A stretch of 51,966 nt of DNA, taken from assembly GCF_019192735.1 (NCBI RefSeq), contig NZ_JAHTKP010000055.1, positions 1 through 51,966 of the forward strand, in the 5' to 3' direction. Each line of letters starts with the position of its first letter. The first letter of the stretch is position 1. The position numbers and the translations under genes are program-made. Below, piece after piece: positions 7,086 to 14,922 of the stretch. This stretch comes from Kitasatospora aureofaciens (GTDB lineage Bacteria; Actinomycetota; Actinomycetes; Streptomycetales; Streptomycetaceae). Under the pieces are notes generated by a model. The model ran no database searches, was not told the DNA's origin, and saw only the letters and a list, made by a program, of their open reading frames with translations.

Positions 7086-7868
7086 ATGCCGAACCTCCAG
7101 GAGACCCTTGACCTCAGTTCGTACGCCGCCCTCGGCGACAGTTTCACCGAGGGCCTGAACGACCCCGGGCTCGACGGCGCCTTCTTCGGCTGGGCCGACC
7201 GCCTGGCCGGGATGCTCGCGCAGGGCCGGCCGCCAGGGCGGTTCCGGTACGCCAACCTCGCGGTGCGCGGGCGGCTGCTGGACCAGATCGCGGCCGAGCA
7301 GGTGCCCGAAGTACGGCGGCTCCAGCCCGACCTCGTCACCTTCTGCGCCGGCGGCAACGACATCCTGCGGCCCGGCAGCGACCCGGACGAGGTCGCGGAG
7401 CGCTTCGAGGCCGCCGTCGCCCAACTCGCCGACTCCGCCGGGACGGTGCTGATCTGCACCGGCTTCGACACCAAGGACGTGCCGCTGCTCAAGCACCTGC
7501 GCGGCAAGATCGCCACCTACAACGGGCACATGCGGGCGGTCGCCGACCGCAACGGCTGCAAGGTGGCCGACCTGTGGTCGCTGCGCTCGGTGCACGACCG
7601 CCGGGCGTGGAGCGAGGACCGCCTGCACCTGTCCCCCGACGGGCACCAGCGGGTCGCGCTGCTGGCCGCGCGCTCGCTGGGCCTGCGCACCGAGGAGGAC
7701 CCGGAGGCGCCGTGGCCGGCGGCGCCGGTGCTCTCCGCCGCCGACCAGCGGCGCGAGAACATCCAGTGGGCCCGCGAGTTCCTGCTCCCGTGGGTCGGCC
7801 GGCGACTGCGCGGCGAGTCCTCGGGCGACCACATCGAGCCCAAGCGGCCGGACCTGATGCCACTCTGA
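7086..7868 (+). CDS. SGNH/GDSL-family hydrolase
   Basis: A 260-residue esterase-type hydrolase without a signal peptide, so cytosolic. It has block I (AALGDSFTEG, nucleophile Ser), block III (CAGGNDIL, oxyanion Asn) and block V (DRLHLSPDGHQ, catalytic Asp-His). The natural substrate is unknown; esters of lipids or sugars are usual for the family. The start at 7086 lies close behind the CGTAGGT palindrome, so regulation by a TetR-type repressor is plausible. The C-terminal 60 residues are charged and uncharacterised. Confidence 0.88.
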   Translation: MPNLQETLDLSSYAALGDSFTEGLNDPGLDGAFFGWADRLAGMLAQGRPPGRFRYANLAVRGRLLDQIAAEQVPEVRRLQPDLVTFCAGGNDILRPGSDPDEVAERFEAAVAQLADSAGTVLICTGFDTKDVPLLKHLRGKIATYNGHMRAVADRNGCKVADLWSLRSVHDRRAWSEDRLHLSPDGHQRVALLAARSLGLRTEEDPEAPWPAAPVLSAADQRRENIQWAREFLLPWVGRRLRGESSGDHIEPKRPDLMPL

Positions 7869-7878
7869 TGGATAGTCA

Positions 7879-8304
7879 GTGCGCGCGTGCAGCGGCTTCG
7901 AGACCTTCACCTGCTGCCAGGACCTCGGTGAGAGCAACGCGAGCTGGCTGGAGACGCTGCCGCACATGGCCGGGTACGTCGAGTCCCGGCGCGGCTGGAT
8001 GCTCATCGACTTCCCGGTCGACAGCGGCCTCGCCTTCCTCGCGGCTGTGGCGAACTCCGGCCCGCGCGACGCCTTCTACGTCCGGATGACGCACTGGGCG
8101 GCTCCGGACGCGTGGGACGTCAACGTCAAGCCCATGGACGTCGCGATGCGTCATGAGCAGGTGGAGTCGCAGTTCCACCTGCGGCTGCTCCAGGTGAGCT
8201 TCCCCGCGTACGACCTGCCGGAACTGGTCCGACGCCTCGGCGAGCACGCTGCGGGCCGTTCGGTGGCACCCGCGCCGGCCGACTGGAGCACCGTCGGCCG
8301 GTAG
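7879..8304 (+). pseudogene. 5'-truncated conserved hypothetical gene
   Basis: The frame encodes about 141 residues from a GTG at 7879 (GFETFTCCQDLGESNASW ... FYVRMTHWAAPDAWDVNV). I recall proteins with the core TFTxCQDxGES and RMTHWAAP in actinomycetes, where another ~40 residues usually precede the FETFTCCQD core. Here the 5' neighbour's stop is only 10 bp upstream, leaving no room and no ribosome site, so the gene seems to have lost its start. The function of the family is unknown. Confidence 0.55.
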
Positions 8305-8305
8305 T

Positions 8306-8992
8306 TCAGCCGGCCAGGAACGGCGCCACCGCTGCCACGTACTCGGCCGGCCTGGCGCTGTGCACCAGGTGGCCGGCCTCGATGGTGACCGTGCGGCAGT
8401 CCGGGATCAGGCGGGCGAGTTCGGCGATCCGGTCCTGCGGGACGTGGCTCGTCGGGCCGCCCGCCACCACCAGGGTGGGGGCGGTGATGGCCGCGAGGCC
8501 GTTCCGCCAGGCCGCATCGGGGGTGTCCAGCTGGGCCTTGAGCGGCCGGACCGCCGCCCAGTCGAAGTCCACCGGCTCGTCCGGCGCGTCCGGCACGACG
8601 CTCGCCGGGCGCGGGTGCAGCGCCGGGATCTCCTCCAGCACCAGCCGGGCGACGCGCTCCGGCCGGGCCTGGGCGACCAGGTAGGCGACCGCGCCGCCCA
8701 GCGAGTGGCCGACCAGGTCGATGCGGGCGAGCCCGAGCGCGTCGAGGAAGGCGAGCACGTCGTCGCGCATGGCCTCCAGGCTGTACTCGGCGGTGCGACC
8801 GCTGTCGCCGTGGCCGCGCAGGTCGAGCGCGTACACGTGGTGGCCCGGTGCGAGGGCGGGCAGCACGACGTCCCAGTCGGCGGCGCGCTCGCCGAGGGCG
8901 TGCAGGAGCACCAGCGGCGGGCCGTCGGGCCGGCCGCTCTCGCGGTAGGCGATCGCCACGTCGGGCAGGTCCACGATCCGAACGTCCGTCAT
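8306..8992 (-). CDS. Alpha/beta-fold hydrolase
   Basis: A 228-residue hydrolase with the nucleophile elbow GHSLGGAVA, the oxyanion HALGERAADWD and the late His in EAGHLVHSARP. The small size and the LDLRGHGDSGR strand match the general esterase/haloperoxidase-like group. The substrate is unknown. The ATG start (MTDVRIVDLPDVAIAYRE) was chosen over an upstream GTG because the extra residues have no homology feel. The gene converges with the truncated gene on its right-hand strand partner; only one base separates the stops. Confidence 0.85.
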   Translation of the reverse strand: MTDVRIVDLPDVAIAYRESGRPDGPPLVLLHALGERAADWDVVLPALAPGHHVYALDLRGHGDSGRTAEYSLEAMRDDVLAFLDALGLARIDLVGHSLGGAVAYLVAQARPERVARLVLEEIPALHPRPASVVPDAPDEPVDFDWAAVRPLKAQLDTPDAAWRNGLAAITAPTLVVAGGPTSHVPQDRIAELARLIPDCRTVTIEAGHLVHSARPAEYVAAVAPFLAG

Positions 8993-9020
8993 AACGATCA
9001 CCGTACGCCCCACCACCCCG

Positions 9021-10508
9021 CTACCGGACGCCTGTTCGCCCACGGCTCACCGCCGTCGCCTCGGCCGCCTCCGCCGGCACCGCGCGCGCCGTCGCCCGGC
9101 CCGCGCAGACCGAGGCCAGCACCGCCAGCCCGGCCAGGGCCGCGCACACCAGGCTCGCGTACAGGTACGCCGAGCGGTGCCCGCCGCCCCCGGCCGTCGA
9201 CCGCAGGTAGACGCCGGACAGCGCCGAGACGCCGACCGCCGCCGCGATCCGCTGGGCCATCTGCAGGATCGCCCCGCTGACCCCGGCCGCCTCGGCGGGC
9301 GCGTGGCGCAGCACGAACGCTTGGTTGGTGGCGCCCATCAGACCGACCGAGGCGCCGCCGAAGAGCTGCAGCAGCGCCAGCAGCCACGGCAGGACGGCGG
9401 ACGGCGCCCAGTGCGCGACCAGTCCGCTGGTCAGCATCACCAGCGCCGAGCCGGTCATGCCCGCCGTGACGGTCCGCCGGCCGAAGCGCTGCACCACCCG
9501 CCACGCGAGCGCGGAGGCGACCCCCATGGCGACGGCCGAGGGCAGCGCCACCAGGGCCGCGCCCATCGGCGAGAGCCCGAGGCCGTCCTGCAGGAACATC
9601 GTCAGCACCAGCCCGGCGGCGAGCGAGGAGCCGAACTGGGCCATCGCGGTCGCCGTGCCGAGCGCGTACGGCGCGGAGCGGGTGAGCGCGGGGTGGATCA
9701 GCGGGTGGCCGCCGGAACGGGCGTAGCGGCGCTGCCACCAGACGAGGGCGCCGAGCAGGGTCGCGGCGACGGCGGCGAAGGCGAGCCAGCCCGTCCACCC
9801 GGGCGGCTGGACGAACGGCAGCATCAGCGCCAGCGTGAGCGCGCCGACCAGCAGCAGCCCGACGAGGTCGAGGTCGGCGTGCCGGGCGCTCGGGCGGGGC
9901 CGGGGCAGGTGACGCACCGCCAGTGCGACGGTGGCCAGGCCGAACGGCACGTTGAGCAGGAAGGTCAGCCGCCAGCCCTGTTCGGGGCCCACGGCGGCCA
10001 GCACCGCGCCGCCGATCGGCGGGCCGAGCGCGAAGGCCAGTCCGCCGGTCACCGCGTACATGCCGAGCGCCCGGGCGCGCAGCTGGCCGTCGAAGACGTC
10101 CTGGAGGGTGCCGATCATCTGGGAGTTGACGAGCCCGGCGCCCGCGCCCTGGAGCAGCCGGGCGGCGATCAGCACCCCGGGGTCGGTGGCGGTCGCGGAG
10201 ACCAGGCTGACCGGGGAGAACAGCGCGAGGCCGGTGACGAAGAACCACTTGCGGCCCTTGACGTCGCCGAGCCGGCCGCCGGGGATCAGCGCCAGGCCGA
10301 AGGCGAGCGAGTACCCGGCGACGATCCACTGCAGGTGGGCGGGCTGGGCGTGCAGGCTCTCGCGCAGGGCGGGGATGGAGGTGTTGAGGACGGACTGGTC
10401 GAGCAGCGTGGTGAAGCCGCCCGCGACACAGACCAGCAGGACGCGGCGCCCGGCGGCGTCGAAGCGCTCGCGGGGCGCGCCGGATATGCCCGATATACCG
10501 GAACTCAC
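9021..10508 (-). CDS. MFS drug exporter, DHA2-type (14 TM)
   Basis: A 495-residue transporter with about 14 predicted membrane helices. It shows motif A (GGRLGDVKGRKWFF), the LDQSVLNTSIPAL helix 1 signature and the GPPIGGAVLA motif of proton-driven multidrug exporters. GTG 10508 overlaps the stop of the upstream regulator (GTGA), so the pair is a translationally coupled operon. The substrate cannot be inferred, but the linked XRE-cupin regulator probably senses it or a related metabolite. Confidence 0.9.
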   Translation of the reverse strand: MSSGISGISGAPRERFDAAGRRVLLVCVAGGFTTLLDQSVLNTSIPALRESLHAQPAHLQWIVAGYSLAFGLALIPGGRLGDVKGRKWFFVTGLALFSPVSLVSATATDPGVLIAARLLQGAGAGLVNSQMIGTLQDVFDGQLRARALGMYAVTGGLAFALGPPIGGAVLAAVGPEQGWRLTFLLNVPFGLATVALAVRHLPRPRPSARHADLDLVGLLLVGALTLALMLPFVQPPGWTGWLAFAAVAATLLGALVWWQRRYARSGGHPLIHPALTRSAPYALGTATAMAQFGSSLAAGLVLTMFLQDGLGLSPMGAALVALPSAVAMGVASALAWRVVQRFGRRTVTAGMTGSALVMLTSGLVAHWAPSAVLPWLLALLQLFGGASVGLMGATNQAFVLRHAPAEAAGVSGAILQMAQRIAAAVGVSALSGVYLRSTAGGGGHRSAYLYASLVCAALAGLAVLASVCAGRATARAVPAEAAEATAVSRGRTGVR

Positions 10509-11068
10509 GACTCCACCACCACCAGCGCGTACCGGGCCTCGCCCGGGCCGAGGCTGCGGAAGCGGGAGGTCGAGGTGACGTAGCGCAGGCAGTCGCCGGG
10601 ATGGAGCCGGTGCGGTTCGCCGTCGACGGTCAGCTCCAACTCCCCCTCCAGCACCCATAGATGGTGCTCCATGCCGGGCACGCACGGGCGGTCGTACGCG
10701 ATGTCCGCGCCGGCCGGGAGGCGGCCCTCGATGATCTCGGCGCGCAGCGAGTTGTGCGGAGGGGACACCGAGCGGCGGACGAACCCGCTGGACTCGTCCC
10801 GCCAGATCCGCTGCTCCCCGGCCCGGACCAGCCGCGCCGGGGCGGACTCGACCTCGGCGAGCAGCCGGGACATGGTGCGCCCGTACACGCCGCAGAGCCG
10901 CCCGAGCAGCGCGGCGGTCGGGCTGACCTCGGCGCGCTCGACCCGGGAGAGGGTGGAGCGGCTGACGTCCGCGCGCTGCGCCAACTCCTCCAGGGTCCAG
11001 CCGCGTTCGACCCGCAGTTCGGCGAGCCGGGTGGCGAGCCGCTCGTCGGCGGCCGATTCGATTCCCAT
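10505..11068 (-). CDS. XRE-family regulator with cupin domain
   Basis: A 187-residue protein. Residues ~10-70 form an XRE helix-turn-helix (WTLEELAQRADVSRSTLSRVERAEVSP). Residues ~105-187 form a small cupin barrel (GMEHHLWVLEGELELTVDG, HRLHPGDCLRY), the usual ligand-binding half of this regulator class. It leads a two-gene operon with the MFS exporter and is divergent from the DUF5685 gene, so the 144-bp intergenic region probably holds its operator. No convincing palindrome is visible there. Confidence 0.9.
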   Translation of the reverse strand: MGIESAADERLATRLAELRVERGWTLEELAQRADVSRSTLSRVERAEVSPTAALLGRLCGVYGRTMSRLLAEVESAPARLVRAGEQRIWRDESSGFVRRSVSPPHNSLRAEIIEGRLPAGADIAYDRPCVPGMEHHLWVLEGELELTVDGEPHRLHPGDCLRYVTSTSRFRSLGPGEARYALVVVES

Positions 11069-11212
11069 ATTCGCGATGCTATCCCGGAAATGAGATCACT
11101 CCCAGAGGCAGAACGAGGCATCGATCGACCCCTCGGCCGAAGACGGCCGCTGATCATATGATGTGCGCCGAATCAGGGCCGGTCAGCGGCCCGCAAGGCG
11201 CGATGGGGGATC

Positions 11213-12475
11213 ATGTTCGGCATCATCAGACCGTGCAAGCACCGGCTGTCCGAGCGGCTCCAGACCTCCTGGATGGCGCACCTGTGCGGACTCTGCCTCG
11301 CGCTGCGCGACGACCACGGGCAGCTCGCCCGCACCGCCACCAACTACGACGGTCTGATCATCTCGGTTCTGGTCGAGGCCCAGACCGCCCGCGACGACGC
11401 CTCCTGGCGGCGCACCGCCGGGCCGTGTCCGCTGCGCGGCATGCGCACCGCCTCCGTCGCCAAGGGCGAGGGCGCCCGGCTCGCCGCCGCCGTCTCGCTC
11501 GCGCTCGCCTCGGTCAAGATCCGCGACCACGTCGAGGACCGGGACGGCGTCTTCGCCCGCCGCCCGGTCGCCGCCGGGGCCCGTGCCGTCACGCGGCGCT
11601 GGGACCGGCAGAGCGCGGGCACCGCCTCTGCGGTCGGCTTCGACACGGCCGTGCTGCTCGACGCCGCCTCCCGCCAGGGCGAGTTGGAGCGTTCGCTGCG
11701 GCCCGGCGGCTCCGTCCTGCTGGTCACCGAGCCCACCGAGAGCGCCACCTCGGCCGCCTTCGCCCACACCGCCGTGCTCGCCGGACGCCCCGGCAACGCC
11801 GCCCCGCTCGCCGAGGCCGGACGGCTGTTCGGCCGGCTCGCCCACCTCCTCGACGCCGCCGAGGACCAGGCGGCCGACGCCGCGAGCGGCGCCTGGAACC
11901 CGCTCACCGCCACCGGCACCGACCGCGCCGAGGCCGAACGCCTCTGCCGCGACGCCGTCCGCGGCATCCGGCTCGCCCTGCGCGAGGTCGAACTCACCGA
12001 CCGGGCACTCGTCCACGTCCTGCTCGCGCACGAGACCGAGCGCGCCGTCGAACGGGTCTTCGGCCCGGCCGCCCACGCCGCCACCTGCCGCACCCGGACA
12101 CCGTCCGGCGACCACCCCCACGACGCGCCCCCGCGTCAGGCGCCGGACGGAACCCCGGTTTCCCCGTGGATCCCGCAGGGTCCCGGCTTCGAGCCGATCG
12201 GCCCGAAGCCGCCGCGCCCGCGCAACCTGCCGGCCGGCTGCGCGGTGTGGGCACTGATGGCCTGCACGTGCCAGCTGCTGTGCTGCGACCACAACGACCC
12301 GTTCAGCCGGGAGCGCCGCAAGGGCTTCTGCGAGCGGCACGACTGCGACTGCGGCGATTGCGACTGCGGGTGCGGCGGCTGTGGGTGCATCGACTGCAGC
12401 GGGTGTGGCGACTGCTGCCAGTGCTGCGACGGTTGCGACTGCTGTGACGGGTGCGACTGCGGCTGCGACTGCTGA
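11213..12475 (+). CDS. DUF5685 family protein with cysteine-rich tail
   Basis: A 420-residue protein. The first ~290 residues match the DUF5685 type (MFGIIRPCKHRL, WMAHLCGLCLALRDDHGQ, TNYDGLIISVL, GPCPLRGM). From memory this resembles the Streptomyces aerial-mycelium protein AmfC, but I am not certain. A Pro-rich linker leads to a tail beginning at about residue 345. The last 45 residues are an almost unbroken alternation of Cys with Gly or Asp (CDCGDCDCGCGG and similar, over 20 Cys). No signal peptide or clear membrane helix is present. The tail looks metal-binding or heavily disulfide-linked. The ATG at 11213 follows a G-rich site. A terminator hairpin begins five bases after the stop. Confidence 0.75.
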   Translation: MFGIIRPCKHRLSERLQTSWMAHLCGLCLALRDDHGQLARTATNYDGLIISVLVEAQTARDDASWRRTAGPCPLRGMRTASVAKGEGARLAAAVSLALASVKIRDHVEDRDGVFARRPVAAGARAVTRRWDRQSAGTASAVGFDTAVLLDAASRQGELERSLRPGGSVLLVTEPTESATSAAFAHTAVLAGRPGNAAPLAEAGRLFGRLAHLLDAAEDQAADAASGAWNPLTATGTDRAEAERLCRDAVRGIRLALREVELTDRALVHVLLAHETERAVERVFGPAAHAATCRTRTPSGDHPHDAPPRQAPDGTPVSPWIPQGPGFEPIGPKPPRPRNLPAGCAVWALMACTCQLLCCDHNDPFSRERRKGFCERHDCDCGDCDCGCGGCGCIDCSGCGDCCQCCDGCDCCDGCDCGCDC

Positions 12476-12480
12476 TCACC

Positions 12481-12506
12481 CGTCCCGGCGCGCGACCGCC
12501 GGGACG
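12481..12506 (+). terminator. Terminator hairpin after the DUF5685 gene
   Basis: CGTCCCGGCG (12481-12490) and CGCCGGGACG (12497-12506) pair perfectly across a 6-nt loop, five bases after the stop codon. A second G/C-rich hairpin (GGCCCGGG/CCCGGGCC arms) lies at 12564-12594. The rest of the 263-bp gap to the lyase-chitosanase gene holds only its promoter region and operator. Confidence 0.65.
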
Positions 12507-12668
12507 TCCCGCTCGACCACGACCGCCGGCACGACCACCGGCACGACCACCAGCCTTTCCACCGGCCCGGGTTGCTCCAGCAGCAGCCCGGGCCGTTCTG
12601 CGCACGCGTTGAGGTGATCTCGCCAATCCTCTTGGCCTGTCGGTGGGTTGATGGTTCAATACCCACCT

Positions 12669-12687
12669 GTTAGGAAAGTTTCCTAAC
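12669..12687. promoter_or_regulatory. Candidate ROK-regulator operator
   Basis: GTTAGGAAAGTTTCCTAAC is a perfect 9-bp inverted repeat around one central base, about 50 bp before the secreted lyase-chitosanase. AGGAAA-S-TTTCCT palindromes are known upstream of chitosanase genes in Streptomyces and are bound by the ROK-family repressor CsnR. A ROK regulator lies just downstream of the enzyme gene here, which supports that reading. Confidence 0.7.
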
Positions 12688-12738
12688 GAGATAGGAAGCC
12701 ACTCCCCGATGTCCCCCCACGGAGAGGACGACTCCCCC

Positions 12739-14787
12739 ATGAGTCGTAGCACCATCAGGACCTTCATCGCCGGGGCCGCGGTCGCCGCCCTCCTGCCCCT
12801 CGCCGGGGCGCCCGCCGGAGCGAGCACAGCGGGCAGCGCCGCAAGCATCACCGCGGGCAGCCACGCCGCCGCCCGTCCGTCGGATGCCGCGTTCCAGCAC
12901 CCCGGCGTCCTCGTCGGCAACCAGCAACTCGCCTTCCTCAAGGGCCAGCTGGACGCCGGGGCCGAGCCCTGGAAGTCGGCGTTCGCGGACCTGCAGTCCA
13001 GCAAGTTCGCGTCGCTGGACTGGCAGCCCCAGCCCCGCGCGACCGTCGAGTGCGGCTCCAGCTCCCACCCCAACAACGGCTGCTCCGACGAGCGCGACGA
13101 CGCGATGGCCGCCTACGCGCACGCCCTCCAGTGGGTCCTCACCAAGGACCAGCGCCACGCCGAAAAGGCCATCCAGATCATGGACGCCTGGTCGGGCGTG
13201 ATCCAGGAGCACACCAACAGCAACGCCCCGCTCCAGACCGGCTGGTCGGGCAACAACTGGTCGCGCGCGGCGGAGCTGATCCGCTACTCCGGCGCCGGCT
13301 GGTCCGCCGCCTCGATCGACCGCTTCTCGACCATGCTGCGCACCGTCTACGTGCCGCTGCTGACCCCTGGCAGCCCGCGCAAGAACGGCAACTGGGAGCT
13401 GATCGAGACCGACGCGCTGATGGGCATCGCGGTCTTCCTCGACGACCACGACCTCTTCAACCAGGCCGCCACCATGTGGCGCAACCGCCTGCCCGCCTAC
13501 ATCTACCTGTCCTCCGACGGCCCGCTGCCGGTGCCCCCGCCGAACGCCGGGATCGACGGCCAGGACGCCATCGTCAAGTACTGGCAGGGCCAGTCCACCT
13601 TCGTCGACGGGCTCTCGCAGGAGACCTGCCGCGACTTCGGCCACACCGGCTGGGGCCTGGAGGCCGCCGCCCAGACCGCCGAGACCGCCCGCCTCCAGGG
13701 GCTCGACCTGTGGAGCGAGGGGCGCGAACGCCTCGTCAAGGCACTGGAGTTCCACGCCGCGTACGACAACGGCGCGAGCATGCCGGACTGGCTGTGCGAC
13801 GGCTCGGTGAAGACCGGCCTCGGCCCGACCGTGCAGATCGCGTTCAACGAGTACCACGGCCGGGAGGGCATCGCGATGCCGCAGACCGAGCAGTTCGTGG
13901 GCGCGCACAGCCCGTTCGGGGCGAACTACTTCATCGGCTGGGAGACGCTGACGCACACCAGTGCGCCACTGGCCGCCGGCCCGGCCTGGGTCGCCACCTC
14001 GGCGCACGCGGCCCCGGCCCTCGGCGCGGTGTCCGCGACCGCCGCGCAGGCGCTGGACGCCGGCGGCATGACCGCCGACCAGCGGCGCCGGGCCGACCAG
14101 TTGATCAGCATCTTCGAGAACAGCACCACCGTGATCCAGTACGGCTATGCGGAGAACATCAACGACGGCCGCGGCGTCACCGCGGGCCGGGCCGGGTTCA
14201 CGACCAACGACGGCGACGCGCTCAAGGTCGTCCGCGCCTACACCGCGGTCTCCCCCGACAACCCGCTCGCCCGCTTCATCCCCGAGCTGGAGCGCCTCGC
14301 CTCCTCCGGCAGCGGCGACACCAGCGGCCTGCCCGAGAGCGACTACATCGCGGCGTGGAAGCAGGCCGCCGACGACCCGGCCTTCCGTCAGGTCCAGGAC
14401 GACCAGGTCGACCAGCGCTACTTCTCCCCCGCCATGAGCCAGGCCGACCAGCTCGGGCTCACCGGTGCGCTCGCCCGCGCCGAGCTGTACGACGCCTCCA
14501 TCCAGCACGGCAACGGCAGCGAGTACGACGCCCTGCCCGCGCTGATCAGCCGCACCAACGCCAAGGTGGGCTCGCCCGCCGGCGCCGGCGAGAACGCCTG
14601 GCTGGAGGCGTTCTTCGACGTGCGGATCGATGACCTGAACAACCCGGCCAATGGCTCCACCGCCGACGAGTGGCGCAAGTCCGTCGACCGCGTCGAGTGC
14701 CTGCGCCGGATCGCCGCCACCGGCAACCACAACCTGGACGGCCCGCTCAGCGTCACCGCGTACGGCTCCGGTTACACGATCAGCTGA
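12739..14787 (+). CDS. Secreted polysaccharide lyase-like/GH46 chitosanase fusion
   Basis: A 682-residue secreted enzyme. Residues 1-30 form a signal peptide (hydrophobic core AGAAVAALLPLAGA). Residues ~52-410 resemble the alginate-lyase superfamily helical toroid (HPGVLVGN, GWSGNNWSRAAELIRYS, GNWELIETDALMGIAVFL). Residues ~435-682 are a complete GH46 chitosanase. The catalytic acid is Glu460 in FENSTT and the base is Asp476 in AENINDGRG, by alignment from memory with Streptomyces chitosanase. The two parts would let one protein attack a uronate or mixed polysaccharide and chitosan. ATG 12739 is chosen because it gives a normal signal peptide; an ATG at 12709 is an alternative. A strong terminator follows. 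Confidence 0.85.
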   Translation: MSRSTIRTFIAGAAVAALLPLAGAPAGASTAGSAASITAGSHAAARPSDAAFQHPGVLVGNQQLAFLKGQLDAGAEPWKSAFADLQSSKFASLDWQPQPRATVECGSSSHPNNGCSDERDDAMAAYAHALQWVLTKDQRHAEKAIQIMDAWSGVIQEHTNSNAPLQTGWSGNNWSRAAELIRYSGAGWSAASIDRFSTMLRTVYVPLLTPGSPRKNGNWELIETDALMGIAVFLDDHDLFNQAATMWRNRLPAYIYLSSDGPLPVPPPNAGIDGQDAIVKYWQGQSTFVDGLSQETCRDFGHTGWGLEAAAQTAETARLQGLDLWSEGRERLVKALEFHAAYDNGASMPDWLCDGSVKTGLGPTVQIAFNEYHGREGIAMPQTEQFVGAHSPFGANYFIGWETLTHTSAPLAAGPAWVATSAHAAPALGAVSATAAQALDAGGMTADQRRRADQLISIFENSTTVIQYGYAENINDGRGVTAGRAGFTTNDGDALKVVRAYTAVSPDNPLARFIPELERLASSGSGDTSGLPESDYIAAWKQAADDPAFRQVQDDQVDQRYFSPAMSQADQLGLTGALARAELYDASIQHGNGSEYDALPALISRTNAKVGSPAGAGENAWLEAFFDVRIDDLNNPANGSTADEWRKSVDRVECLRRIAATGNHNLDGPLSVTAYGSGYTIS

Positions 14788-14800
14788 CACCGCGCACACC

Positions 14801-14842
14801 GCCGGTGGCGGCGGGGACCCCGGACTCCCCGCCGCCACCGGC
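14801..14842 (+). terminator. Strong terminator after the lyase-chitosanase gene
   Basis: A 17-bp perfect stem, GCCGGTGGCGGCGGGGA (14801-14817) with its complement at 14826-14842, has an 8-nt loop and is followed by GTTTCCC. It begins 13 bp after the stop codon. Confidence 0.85.
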
Positions 14843-14922
14843 GTTTCCCGCCCCGGTCAGCACGCGTCCCACCGCGCCGCCCCGTCTCGTTCGTCGCCTG
14901 ACCGTGCCATACCATCGGCCGA

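Noticed and set aside
8296..8315. Bidirectional terminator between the truncated gene and the alpha/beta hydrolase.
   Set aside because: GGCCGG/CCGGCC is only a 6-bp stem that overlaps both stop codons; too weak to call.
12670..14838. 722-codon minus-strand frame opposite the lyase-chitosanase.
   Set aside because: It spans the operator, the enzyme gene and the terminator and has low-complexity Gly/Val/Arg composition; the plus strand carries clear catalytic motifs.
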